Assembly (NCBI GenBank): GCA_035546855.1
Contig: DASZVY010000013.1
Coordinates: 1-64,000, forward strand
Reading direction: 5' to 3'
Length of the DNA stretch: 64,000 nt
Origin: Nitrobacter sp035546855
Lineage (GTDB): Bacteria; Pseudomonadota; Alphaproteobacteria; Rhizobiales; Xanthobacteraceae
The notes below the pieces were generated by a model. It saw only the letters and a list, made by a program, of their open reading frames with translations. It had not been told where the DNA came from and did not search any database. This document shows positions 41,635 to 50,069 of this stretch, one piece after another. Position 1 is the first letter of the stretch. Each line of letters starts with the position of its first letter. The position numbers were made by a program, and so were the translations under genes.

Positions 41635-42120
41635 TCACAATTGCCCCAGCAGCGTGTCGCCGCCGGAGACCTCGACCTTGCCGGGCGCGGGCTCGACGTT
41701 GAGCTTCTTCACCACGCCGTCCTCGACCAGCATCGAATAGCGCTTGGAGCGGATGCCGAGCCCGTTGCCGGAGGCATCGAGTTCCATGCCGATCGCCTTG
41801 GCGAAGTCGGCGTTGCCGTCGGCAAGGAAGATAGCCTCGTTGCGCTGGTCGGTGTCGCGTTTCCACGCATTCATCACAAAGGCGTCGTTGACGGAGACGA
41901 TGGCGATCTCGTTCACGCCCTTGTTCTTGATGGCGTAGGCGTTGAGGAAGATGCTCGGCAGGTGCATCTTGTGGCAGGTGCCGGTGTAGGCGCCGGGCAC
42001 GGCGAACAGCGCCACCTTCTTGCCCTTGAAGATATCGTCGGTGGTTTTCACCTGAACGCCCTCGTCGGTCATGATGCGAAATTTGGCCTCGGGCAAGCGG
42101 TCGCCAACTTTGATGGTCAT
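41635..42120 (-). CDS. Peroxiredoxin (Prx5 / AhpE-like redoxin)
   Basis: The 161-residue thiol peroxidase of the Prx5 group reduces peroxides through the peroxidatic Cys49 in FAVPGAYTGTCHKMHLPS (the PxxxTxxC motif). VSVNDAFVMNAWK and GIRSKRYSMLVEDGVV are also typical. No clear glutaredoxin domain is fused. The start is ATG 42120 with GGGAGA upstream. It probably uses glutathione or thioredoxin for recycling. Confidence 0.95.
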   Translation of the reverse strand: MTIKVGDRLPEAKFRIMTDEGVQVKTTDDIFKGKKVALFAVPGAYTGTCHKMHLPSIFLNAYAIKNKGVNEIAIVSVNDAFVMNAWKRDTDQRNEAIFLADGNADFAKAIGMELDASGNGLGIRSKRYSMLVEDGVVKKLNVEPAPGKVEVSGGDTLLGQL

Positions 42121-42228
42121 CGTCAAATCTCCCTGAACTGTGCGCAGAGTCTTTAGACCGGGCGGCTATCCGGCACAATATTCGGCGATCGGGAAACGAC
42201 AACGGCGCGACCGTTCACCGTTGTGTCA

Positions 42229-42783
42229 TCAGCCGGCAAAGCCGCCGCTGTCGAGGAATGCCTGCTCCTCTGCCGTGCTGGCGCGGCCCAGGATCGCGTT
42301 GCGATGCGGAAAGCGGCCGAAGCGGCGGATGATGTCGGCATGAATCTCCGCGAACCTGACGTTGTCCGGCCGGCCACCGTTGCGAAACAGAGCGACGCAC
42401 CGTTCCTGATCGGCGAGCTGCTCCGAATGCATGAAGGGCATGTAGAGAAATTCGACAAGGCCAGGATCGATGCGCGTGTCGACGCCTCGTGCGATGGCGC
42501 GGCTGGCGACATCACGGGCCATCGCATCGGTCGCAAAGGCCTCGGCATGGCCACGGAACATGTTGCGCGGAAACTGGTCGAGCACGATGACGAGCGCCAG
42601 CGTGCCGTCGTCGGTGGCCTCCCACGAAGCCAAGTCGCCGGCGCGCGCCGCTTCCCACAATGGCAGAAATCGGCGGCGCACCTCGGCGTCGAACGCATCG
42701 TCCTTTGTGTACCACTTGTCCTGCCCGGCCTCGCGCCAGAAAGCGAGGATGTCGGCGGGAGAGGGGGACACTGAATGAGTCAT
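42229..42783 (-). CDS. DUF924 family protein
   Basis: The 184-residue, helix-rich protein has the DUF924 signature: ADILAFWREAGQDKWYTKDDAFDAEVRRRF, then ALVIVLDQFPRNMFRG, then FLYMPFMHSEQLADQE, and the terminal FGRFPHRNAILGR..T.EE..FL. The fold is TPR-like and the function is unknown. The start at ATG 42783 gives the usual N-terminus (MTHSVSPSPADIL). It is in the same direction as the peroxiredoxin. Confidence 0.92.
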   Translation of the reverse strand: MTHSVSPSPADILAFWREAGQDKWYTKDDAFDAEVRRRFLPLWEAARAGDLASWEATDDGTLALVIVLDQFPRNMFRGHAEAFATDAMARDVASRAIARGVDTRIDPGLVEFLYMPFMHSEQLADQERCVALFRNGGRPDNVRFAEIHADIIRRFGRFPHRNAILGRASTAEEQAFLDSGGFAG

Positions 42784-42809
42784 GAACGACGCCGTCGATG
42801 TTGGAATCA

Positions 42810-42932
42810 CCTCGCCCCGTGTTTACGGGGAGAGGTCGGCGCGGATGCGCCGGGTGAGGGCTTTGCAGTCTGCCGTCGAGGGTCACGCTGTTGAAATGCC
42901 GTTGCCCCTCTCCCCGCAAGCGCGGGGCGAGG
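42810..42932. repeat. Composite intergenic repeat with inverted ends (family D)
   Basis: The left end CCTCGCCCCGTGTTTACGGG then GAGAGG and the right end CCCCTCTCCCCGCAAGCGCG then GGGCGAGG are inverted copies. Each holds its own small hairpin (CCCCGT...ACGGGG; CCCCGC..GCGGGG). This looks like the mosaic elements (RIME type) of rhizobia. It fills the space between DUF924 and fadD and ends four bases before the fadD stop codon. Confidence 0.75.
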
Positions 42933-42936
42933 AAGA

Positions 42937-44619
42937 TTACGCCGCCGCCTTCTTCTCGTCGCGCAGTTCGCGGCGCAGGATCTTGCCGACGTTGGTCTTC
43001 GGCAGGGCATCCCTGAACTCGATCAGCTTCGGCACCTTGTAGTTGGTCAACTGCGTTCCTGCGAACTTGATGATGTCCCCGGCGGTGACATTCGGGTCCT
43101 TCTTCACCACGAAGGCCTTCACCGCCTCGCCGGACTTCGCGTCGGAAACACCGATCACGGCGCATTCCAGCACGCCGGGGTGACTCGCGATCACGTCCTC
43201 GATCTCGTTCGGATAGACGTTGAAGCCGGAGACGAGGATCATGTCCTTCTTGCGGTCGACGATCTTGGTGTAGCCGTCGGGGGACATCACGCCGATGTCG
43301 CCGGTGCGGAAGAAGCCGTCAGCCGTCATCACTTTCGCGGTTTCGTCGGGCCTGTTCCAGTAGCCGGCCATGACCTGCGGCCCCTTGGCGCAAATCTCGC
43401 CGGGTTCGCCGAATGGCACTTCATTGCCGTCGTCGTCGCGAATCGAGATATAGGTTGACGGCACCGGAATGCCGATTGAACCGGAGAACTTGTCGGTATC
43501 AGCCGGGTTGCAGGTCAGTGTCGGCGAGGTTTCCGACAGCCCGTAACCCTCTGACAGGGCGCAGCCGGTCGTCTTCAGCCACTTCTCGGCGACGGCCCTT
43601 TGCGTGGCCATGCCGCCGCCGAACGAGGTCTTGAGCTTGGAGAAGTCGAGCTTGTCGAAGCCCGGGGTGTTGAGCAAGCCATTGTAGAGCGTGTTCACCG
43701 CCGGGAAGCTGTTGACCTGATACTTCGCCAGTTCCTTGACGAAGCCGGGCAGGTCGCGCGGATTCGGAATCAGCAGGTTCACGCCACCGGCGCGCATCGC
43801 GAGCATGAAGCACGCGGTCAGCGCGAAGATGTGATAGAGCGGCAGCGCGCAGACGATGAAAAGCTGCTCGACATGCGGCGGCTTCTTCAGGGCCGGCTGC
43901 AGCCAAGCGTCGTTCTGCAGCACGTTGGCGACGATGTTGCGGTGGAGCAGGGTCGCGCCCTTGGAAACGCCTGTCGTGCCGCCGGTATATTGCAGGAAGG
44001 CGACGTCGTCGGGCGTGAGCTTCGGCTTGTTCAGCTTGAGGCCGCGCCCCGCAGCGATGGCGTCGTTGAACTTGATCGCGTCCGGAATCGAAAATGGCGG
44101 CACCATCTTCTTGACGCGCCGCACGACGAAATTGACGATCACGCCCTTGAAGCCGAGCAGATCGCCCATGCTGCCGATGATGACGTGCTTGACATTGGTC
44201 CTGCCGAGCACCGCCTGCACCGTCGGCGCGAAATTTTCCAGCACGACGATCGCTTCGGCGCCGGAATCCTTGAGCTGGTGTTCGAGCTCGCGGGGCGTAT
44301 AGAGCGGATTGACGTTGACGACCGCATACCCTGCGCGCAGCACGGCGACGGTCGCCACCGGATACTGCAGCACATTCGGCATCATCAGCGCGACGCGCGC
44401 GCCCTTCTGCAAGCCCTTGCTTTGCAGATAGGCGCCGAGCGCTTCGGACAACTCGTCCAGTTCGCGATAACTGATCGACTTGTCCATGCAGATGAACGCC
44501 TTGCGGTCGCGGAATTTCGCAAAGCTCTCTTCGAGCAGTTCGACCAGCGACGAATACTGCGTTGCGTCGATGTCGGCCGGGACGCCGGCCGGATATTGCT
44601 TGAGCCAGATTCGCTCCAT
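42937..44619 (-). CDS. fadD: Long-chain fatty acid--CoA ligase
   Basis: This AMP-forming acyl-CoA ligase primes fatty acids for beta-oxidation or lipid synthesis. It has 560 residues from ATG 44619 (GGGGGAA upstream). Seen are the N-terminal PAGVPADIDATQYSSLVELLEESF, the ATP loop LQYTGGTTGVSKGATLLHRN, SEGYGLSETSP, FRTGDIGVMSPDGYTKIVDRKKDMILVSGFNVYP, and the catalytic Lys near the end (ALPKTNVGKILRRELRDE). The layout is that of FadD. A second, different ligase is at 52340-53902. Confidence 0.95.
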   Translation of the reverse strand: MERIWLKQYPAGVPADIDATQYSSLVELLEESFAKFRDRKAFICMDKSISYRELDELSEALGAYLQSKGLQKGARVALMMPNVLQYPVATVAVLRAGYAVVNVNPLYTPRELEHQLKDSGAEAIVVLENFAPTVQAVLGRTNVKHVIIGSMGDLLGFKGVIVNFVVRRVKKMVPPFSIPDAIKFNDAIAAGRGLKLNKPKLTPDDVAFLQYTGGTTGVSKGATLLHRNIVANVLQNDAWLQPALKKPPHVEQLFIVCALPLYHIFALTACFMLAMRAGGVNLLIPNPRDLPGFVKELAKYQVNSFPAVNTLYNGLLNTPGFDKLDFSKLKTSFGGGMATQRAVAEKWLKTTGCALSEGYGLSETSPTLTCNPADTDKFSGSIGIPVPSTYISIRDDDGNEVPFGEPGEICAKGPQVMAGYWNRPDETAKVMTADGFFRTGDIGVMSPDGYTKIVDRKKDMILVSGFNVYPNEIEDVIASHPGVLECAVIGVSDAKSGEAVKAFVVKKDPNVTAGDIIKFAGTQLTNYKVPKLIEFRDALPKTNVGKILRRELRDEKKAAA

Positions 44620-44748
44620 GGTATTCCCCCGTTTGTCCACGTTCATGGACATCTTGTTGCGGGAAGTATTGAGCGAAGCGCCCGGCCAAGGCAAGCGGCT
44701 GCGCCGCTAGGACGCATCCATTCGGAATGTCTGCCCGAGATAGCGGTG

Positions 44749-46200
44749 TCAGGTGCGGGGTTTGCCGTCGCCGGCGGAGCTGTTTTTCGGTTGCTTGGCT
44801 TTGCCCCGCGCAGGTTTCGCCGGAGCGGCCGACTTGGCATCGGCCTGCTTGGCGGTCGCGGGCTTGGCGGCGCCATGTTTGGAGGCGGCCGGCTTCCCTT
44901 TCGGATGGGTCTCGATCGTCACCGCGACGCGGCCCTTCGATTTGGCGCCGGCTTCGGCCGTCGCCGTACCGGCGCGCTTGCGGCCTGCGCGGGCGTGCCG
45001 TCCCTTGTGTTTGCTTGCAGCGGCGGCCTGACGTGCCGCGTCGGCGTCGGCAGCCGCGGCGATCGCGGCACCGGTTCGGGTCGGGCCGGTGTAAACGATA
45101 ACGGGATCGGATGGCGCGGCGGCAGCGGCGATCATGTCCGCCGGGCGCAGGGCCGGCGTCTGCAGGCCGGACGCGAAGAACGACAGGGCGGCCTGACCGC
45201 CGGCCGAATTATCGGCGACGGAGTCCTCATCCTCGTCGCTTGGCGGATGCTTGCGTTTCGGTCCGCACATCTCGTCCCGCAGGTTCGGCGGCGCCGCCGC
45301 GATCGGCGCCAGCTTGTCGACGGTGCCGAGCGCGGGGCGCAACCATGACAGCGAATTGTTGGCGAACCCGCGTTCGAGCAATTGCGCGGCCCGCACGGCG
45401 CGCATCGTGCCGGACGAGGCGCCGAGCACCACCGCGATCAGGCGCTTGCCGTTCTGTGTGGCGGAGCCGATCAGATTGTAGCCGGACGCACAGATGAATC
45501 CGGTTTTGAAGCCGTCGGCGCCGGGAAAGCGGCCGATCAGCTTGTTGAAGTTCTGCGTCACCCGGCGTCCGTAGCGGATCGACGGAATATGGACGAAGTA
45601 TTCGTACTCCGGCAGATCGCGGATGAACGAGCGGGCGAGAATGGCGAGATCGCGCGCCGACGTGATCTGGCGGTCGTCGGGCAGGCCGTTCGGGTTGACG
45701 TAGGTCGTCTGCGTCATGCCGAGCCGCTGCGCGGTCGCATTCATCTCGGCCAGGAAGTTGTCGACCGATCCGCCGCCGACGCCTTCGGCAAGCACATAGG
45801 CCATGTCGTTGGCCGACTTCACCAGCATCATCTTGAGCGCGTTGTCGACGGTGACCTGGGTTCCTGCCGGAAAACCCATCTTCGACGGCGACTGCGACGC
45901 GGCGGTCGGCGACACCGTAAAGAGCGTATCCAGCGTGATCCGGCCGTCCTTCACCGCTTTCAGCGTGACATAGGCGGTCATCAGTTTGGTGAGCGAGGCC
46001 GGATACCAGGGATAGGTCGCGTTTTCGGCTTCGAGCACCTTGCCGGTATCGGCTTCGATAAGAAGATGCGCCTCGGTGGCCTTGGCGGCGCGCGGCGCGA
46101 CCGATGCGGTGAACACGGCCGCGGCAAGGACCAGCCAGGCGAGCGGCGTTTTGCGGAGGGAAGCCAAAAGAGAATGCACGATCCGGTTCCGGTCTTTCAT
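44749..46200 (-). CDS. D-alanyl-D-alanine carboxypeptidase with long basic C-terminal tail
   Basis: This S11 penicillin-binding protein trims peptidoglycan side chains in the periplasm. It has a signal peptide (WLVLAAAVFTASVAPRAAKA). The catalytic motifs are SLTK (Ser69-Lys72), SAN (129-131) and KTG (232-234, in DGFKTGFICASGYN). The peptidase part ends near residue 290. About 190 further residues follow: an acidic patch (SDEDEDS), an Ala-rich region, then a Lys/Ala/Pro-rich low-complexity tail (KSKGRVAVTIETHPKGKPAASKHGAAKPAT...). Such a tail is not usual for DacA/DacC, which end in an amphipathic anchor. Confidence 0.93.
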   Translation of the reverse strand: MKDRNRIVHSLLASLRKTPLAWLVLAAAVFTASVAPRAAKATEAHLLIEADTGKVLEAENATYPWYPASLTKLMTAYVTLKAVKDGRITLDTLFTVSPTAASQSPSKMGFPAGTQVTVDNALKMMLVKSANDMAYVLAEGVGGGSVDNFLAEMNATAQRLGMTQTTYVNPNGLPDDRQITSARDLAILARSFIRDLPEYEYFVHIPSIRYGRRVTQNFNKLIGRFPGADGFKTGFICASGYNLIGSATQNGKRLIAVVLGASSGTMRAVRAAQLLERGFANNSLSWLRPALGTVDKLAPIAAAPPNLRDEMCGPKRKHPPSDEDEDSVADNSAGGQAALSFFASGLQTPALRPADMIAAAAAPSDPVIVYTGPTRTGAAIAAAADADAARQAAAASKHKGRHARAGRKRAGTATAEAGAKSKGRVAVTIETHPKGKPAASKHGAAKPATAKQADAKSAAPAKPARGKAKQPKNSSAGDGKPRT

Positions 46201-46276
46201 GATCCGCCGTAGGAGGAGGCCTGCATGTGGGGTTCAAGCGTATCCGGCGCCGTTGCGGCGGCAGCATCAGCCTATA

Positions 46277-46293
46277 CCGGCCCGCCGGGCCGG
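46277..46293. terminator. Short GC hairpin between the ABC exporter and the carboxypeptidase
   Basis: CCGGCCC-GCC-GGGCCGG (46277-46293) is a perfect seven-base stem in the 144-bp gap. There is no U-tract, so it may pause rather than end transcription of the exporter gene. Confidence 0.35.
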
Positions 46294-46344
46294 GATAGCC
46301 CCGCAGTCAATCCGGGATGAAAGGGGCCGAATTTCGACCGCGCC

Positions 46345-48153
46345 TCAATTCCCTGCAGATGTGATGGCCTCAGGCGGCGGCAGGTTGGCCGAGGGTGCAT
46401 CCTGCACCATGAACTGCGCCTTGGCGAGCTGGGCGAAATGACCTCCACGCGCCACCAGTTCATCGAACGTTCCGCTTTCGATCACGCGCCCGCTGTCAAA
46501 GACGAGGATGCGGGTGGCGTTGCGGATCGTGGAGAGCCGGTGCGCGATGACGAAGGTGGTGCGTCCCTTCATCACGTCGTCGAGCGCGGCGTTGACCTTC
46601 GCCTCGGTCACGGCGTCGAGCGCGCTGGTCGCCTCGTCCAGAATCAGGATCGGCGGGTCCTTCAGGAACGCCCGCGCGATCGAGAGCCGTTGCCGCTCGC
46701 CGCCGGAGAGCATGCGTCCGCGCTCGCCGGCGTTGGTGTCGAATTTCCTGTCGCTGCGTTCGATGAATTCGAGCGCCTGCGCCCGCGCCGCCGCCTCCCG
46801 CATCTCGGCTTCGGTCGCGTCGGGCTTTCCGACCCGCAGGTTGTCGGCGATGGAGCGGTTGAACAGCAGCGCTTCCTGAAACACGACGCCGATGTTCCGG
46901 CGCAGCGCGGTCAGCGTCAGACTCCGGATGTCCATGCCGTCGATCTTGATTAGGCCGGACTGCGGATCGAACGCACGATGCAGCAGCGCAATGGCGGTGG
47001 ACTTGCCGGCGCCGGTCGGGCCGACCAGCGCGATGGTCTGCCCTGGCAATGCCGTGAACGAGATGTCCTCCACCGCCGGTCTCTTGCCGTCATAGGAGAA
47101 CGAGACGTCGTCGAATTCGACGAGGCCCTGCAGCCGGCCGGGGTCGATGGCGTCGGGCCGGTCGCGCACGGCGGGAACGGCATCGAGCACGTTGAAAAAT
47201 TCCCGCAGGCGGGGCGCTTCCATGAACACGTTGTTGATGAACGCCACCACCTGTTCGAGCTTCTGGATCAGCATGGTCGCGAAGGAGACGAACATCACGA
47301 TCTCGCCGACCGAGGTCTGCCCCTGCTGGTTCAGGATGATGCCGACGGTGAAGATCGCGAGGATGGTGATGGTGGTGGAGGCGCGCGTCATCACGGTGAC
47401 GACGGCCCACCATGACAGTACCGGCATCTGCGCCGCGAGCAGCTTGTCGGCGACGAAACGCAGGCCCTGAACTTCCGCCTCGATGCGCACGAAGCTCTGC
47501 ACCAGCGCGACGTTGCCGAGCGCGTCGGAGGCGCGCGCCGAGAGGTCGCTGAAATGCGCCTCGACCTCGTTCTGCATGTCGAAGGTCTTGCGCACCACCA
47601 GCGTGGTCAGAATCGTGAAGACGATGCACAGCACGAACAGCAGGATCGCCAGCCGCCAGTTGATGTAGAGCGACAGCGGCAGCAGCACGACCAGCGACAT
47701 GATGGCGGCGAAATGCTCACGGAAGAATCCGAGCCACAGCCGCCACAGCGCGTCGGTGCCCTGCAGCATCACCTTCATCAGGCGGCCCGAATGGGTGCCG
47801 GTGTGGTAGGTCAGCGGCAACTGCATGATGTGTTCGAAATAGCTGGTCAGCACGGCCTGCCGCTGTCGGTGTGAGAGACGGTCGGCCTGCAGCGCCACGA
47901 TGACCCCGCACAGGATGGTGAAGAGGCCGAAGGCCACCCATGCGCCGAGCAACGGCCATGGCGAGGTCGACGTCATGCCGAGCGGACCCGGAGATGGATG
48001 CCCGGACAGCACGTCGACGATACGCCCGAACAGCACCGGTTCGGCGAATTGCGCGGCGGCCAGCAGCAGGTTGGCGCCCGCCAGAAACCAGCCGAGCCTC
48101 GCTTCCTTGCCGAGCAGTTCGAGGACGCGGGCGTAAAGGCGGAACAGCGACAT
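46345..48153 (-). CDS. ABC exporter, glucan export ATP-binding/permease type (NdvA-like)
   Basis: The 602-residue half-transporter has six helices in the first 320 residues followed by an ATPase. MSLFRLYARVLELLGKEARLGWFLAGANLLLAAAQFAEPVLFGRIVDVL matches the opening of NdvA/ChvA proteins that export cyclic beta-glucan. The ATPase has Walker A GPTGAGKST, signature LSGGERQRLS, and Walker B ILILDEATSALD. Cyclic glucans matter for osmotic adaptation and host interaction in rhizobia. No glucan synthase is nearby, so the substrate is inferred from similarity only. Confidence 0.88.
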   Translation of the reverse strand: MSLFRLYARVLELLGKEARLGWFLAGANLLLAAAQFAEPVLFGRIVDVLSGHPSPGPLGMTSTSPWPLLGAWVAFGLFTILCGVIVALQADRLSHRQRQAVLTSYFEHIMQLPLTYHTGTHSGRLMKVMLQGTDALWRLWLGFFREHFAAIMSLVVLLPLSLYINWRLAILLFVLCIVFTILTTLVVRKTFDMQNEVEAHFSDLSARASDALGNVALVQSFVRIEAEVQGLRFVADKLLAAQMPVLSWWAVVTVMTRASTTITILAIFTVGIILNQQGQTSVGEIVMFVSFATMLIQKLEQVVAFINNVFMEAPRLREFFNVLDAVPAVRDRPDAIDPGRLQGLVEFDDVSFSYDGKRPAVEDISFTALPGQTIALVGPTGAGKSTAIALLHRAFDPQSGLIKIDGMDIRSLTLTALRRNIGVVFQEALLFNRSIADNLRVGKPDATEAEMREAAARAQALEFIERSDRKFDTNAGERGRMLSGGERQRLSIARAFLKDPPILILDEATSALDAVTEAKVNAALDDVMKGRTTFVIAHRLSTIRNATRILVFDSGRVIESGTFDELVARGGHFAQLAKAQFMVQDAPSANLPPPEAITSAGN

Positions 48154-48339
48154 GCAGGGCGGCTTTCGGGATGCGCCTGTTCGTCACAGGCCTCAAAGCG
48201 CCAGTTTAATCAGGGAACGACCCGGGAAGACAGCGGTTCGCGTAGTATCGCCACATTCGGAACCTGATCCTGAATCGTTGGTTATCCGGTCCAGCTCTCA
48301 GGTCTCAGGTGGCCAAAAACATCACAGGGATATTTTCAG

Positions 48340-48771
48340 ATGGTGATGCGCAAGGATTTATTGTTTTCGACGACGCGAAGTGTGGTCCTGGCGGCGGTGG
48401 CAACCGCCGGGTTGACGGCGGCAACGCCTGCCGTCGCGCAATCAGCGGCCCCCGCAGTCATGGCGACACATACGAGCGATGTGACCGATTTCAGCGCCGC
48501 CCGTCGGCACTATCATCATTATCGCGGTGGCGGGCAGGCCGCGGCGATGGCGGCATTCGCCGGAATGGTCGGGGTTATCGGCGGCATCGCGGCGGCGAAC
48601 GCGCGGGCGGATGCCTACGATTATGGCCCCGCCTATTATGGGCCGCCGCCGGCCTATTATGGCGGCGCAATCTACGGGGCACCCTATGGCGGTGCGCCGG
48701 CCTCTGGGACTTACGGCTATGGTGGCGGCACCTATGTCGATCCCGGCGGGAATACCATTCCCTACCAGTAA
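48340..48771 (+). CDS. Hypothetical secreted Gly/Tyr-rich protein
   Basis: The 143-residue protein has a signal peptide ending near AVAQS. It then has a short His-rich stretch (ARRHYHHYRGGGQ), one hydrophobic Ala/Gly segment (AMAAFAGMVGVIGGIAAANA, possibly membrane-inserting), and a Tyr/Gly/Pro-rich C-terminal half with repeats like YYGPPPAYYGGAIYGAPYGG. This composition recurs in rhizobial cell-surface or glycine-zipper-like proteins. I do not recognise a domain. A start at ATG 48346 is equally possible. Confidence 0.75.
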   Translation: MVMRKDLLFSTTRSVVLAAVATAGLTAATPAVAQSAAPAVMATHTSDVTDFSAARRHYHHYRGGGQAAAMAAFAGMVGVIGGIAAANARADAYDYGPAYYGPPPAYYGGAIYGAPYGGAPASGTYGYGGGTYVDPGGNTIPYQ

Positions 48772-48857
48772 CCACTTCAATGAACGGGCGCCGGCCGCGG
48801 TTGTGGCCGGCGTCGCCGTTAACACGCTCGCCATACGTTTCGGCTAGCGTAGCGCTC

Positions 48858-49262
48858 ATGAGTGATTCGCTGGACCGGCTTTACCAGGCAGTGATCGCCG
48901 CACGGGACCTCGATCCGGCCCAGTCGCGAACCGCCCGGCTGTTGCAGCACGGCCCGTCCAAGATGGCGAAGAAACTGGCCGAGGAAGCGGTCGAAGTCGT
49001 CATCGACGCCGTCAACGGCAAGCCTGACGCGGTGATCCGCGAGAGCGCGGATCTGCTCTACAACCTCACGGTGCTGTGGGCGGGCGCGGGCGTCCGTCCT
49101 CAGGATGTCTGGGCCGAAATGGCGCGGCGGGAACGGATGCTCGGCATCGCCGAGAAGCTTCCGAAGGACCCTGCCAAGTTCGCGAAACCCGCGGCCCCGA
49201 GCCGGCCGGCCCGGCGACCGATCGTCGCGCTCGACAGTCACCGGGCCCGCAAAGGCCGCTGA
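48858..49262 (+). CDS. Phosphoribosyl-ATP pyrophosphohydrolase-like protein (HisE family)
   Basis: The 134-residue protein of the MazG/HisE superfamily reads MSDSLDRLYQAVIAARDLDPAQSRTARLL, then KMAKKLAEEAVEVVIDAV (the EExxE-like metal helix), then IRESADLLYNLTVLWAGAGV (ESADLLYN). HisE removes pyrophosphate from phosphoribosyl-ATP in histidine synthesis. No his gene is nearby, and a canonical hisE normally sits in the his operon, so this is probably a second HisE-type paralogue. A 35-residue basic, Pro-rich tail is added. Confidence 0.85.
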   Translation: MSDSLDRLYQAVIAARDLDPAQSRTARLLQHGPSKMAKKLAEEAVEVVIDAVNGKPDAVIRESADLLYNLTVLWAGAGVRPQDVWAEMARRERMLGIAEKLPKDPAKFAKPAAPSRPARRPIVALDSHRARKGR

Positions 49263-49313
49263 TTTCCGCATCCTCGCCATGGACAAACCCGCGCCGCAGT
49301 GGTTGATCGCGCC

Positions 49314-49895
49314 ATGCTGAGACGGATTTACGACTGGTGCATCGCCGCCGCTGACAAGCCTTACGCGCTCTGGATTCTCGGAGCCGTGGCTTTTGCCGAG
49401 AGTTCCTTCTTTCCGGTGCCGCCGGACGTGATGCTGCTGCCGATGTCGCTGGCGCGGCCGCAGCGGGCATGGCTGTTCGCCCTGTTGTGCACGATCGCCT
49501 CGGTCGCAGGCGGAATGCTCGGCTATGCCATCGGCGCGCTGCTCTATGATTCCGTCGGGCAATGGCTGATCCACCTGTACGGGCTCAGCGACAAGGTCGA
49601 GGCGTTTCGCGCCTCCTATGCGCATTGGGGCGCCTGGATCATCATCCTCAAGGGCCTGACGCCGATTCCCTACAAGCTCGTCACCATCACGTCAGGCTTC
49701 GCGGGTTACAATATCTGGCTCTTTATCCTTTGCTCGATCATCGCCCGCGGCGGGCGCTTCTTCGTCGTCGCGGTCGTGCTCAATCGATATGGCGACGTGA
49801 TCCGGCACGAGATCGAGAAGCGGCTTGGATTGTGGGTCGCAGCCGGAGCCGCTCTGATCGTGCTCGGTTTCGTCATCGCATTTCGGCTGGTGTAG
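49314..49895 (+). CDS. YqaA/DedA-like SNARE-associated membrane protein
   Basis: The 193-residue protein has four to five helices and the VTT/DedA-like motifs AESSFFPVPPDVMLLPMSL (with ExxFFP-type re-entrant loop) and GLTPIPYKLVTITSGFAGYN, then FLFCSII.RGGRFF in similar form. YqaA-type proteins are related to DedA lipid scramblases or flippases. The start is ATG 49314; a GTG at 49299 would add five residues. It follows the HisE-like gene by 51 bp, likely in the same transcript. Confidence 0.92.
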   Translation: MLRRIYDWCIAAADKPYALWILGAVAFAESSFFPVPPDVMLLPMSLARPQRAWLFALLCTIASVAGGMLGYAIGALLYDSVGQWLIHLYGLSDKVEAFRASYAHWGAWIIILKGLTPIPYKLVTITSGFAGYNIWLFILCSIIARGGRFFVVAVVLNRYGDVIRHEIEKRLGLWVAAGAALIVLGFVIAFRLV

Positions 49896-50069
49896 GTGAG
49901 GGCCTCCCTCCTTGTCCCGCCTTGCGGTTTGCGACAGGCGGTCTGCCAATAACACCATTTCGGCGCGCGGAATTTGTCGAGGATAGCGTTGCGGCAGGCG
50001 CTTTGGTAGGACGTCTGTCATTCTACACGGGCTGGCATTGCCGCCGCCTGTCACGCACGGGGATTTGCA

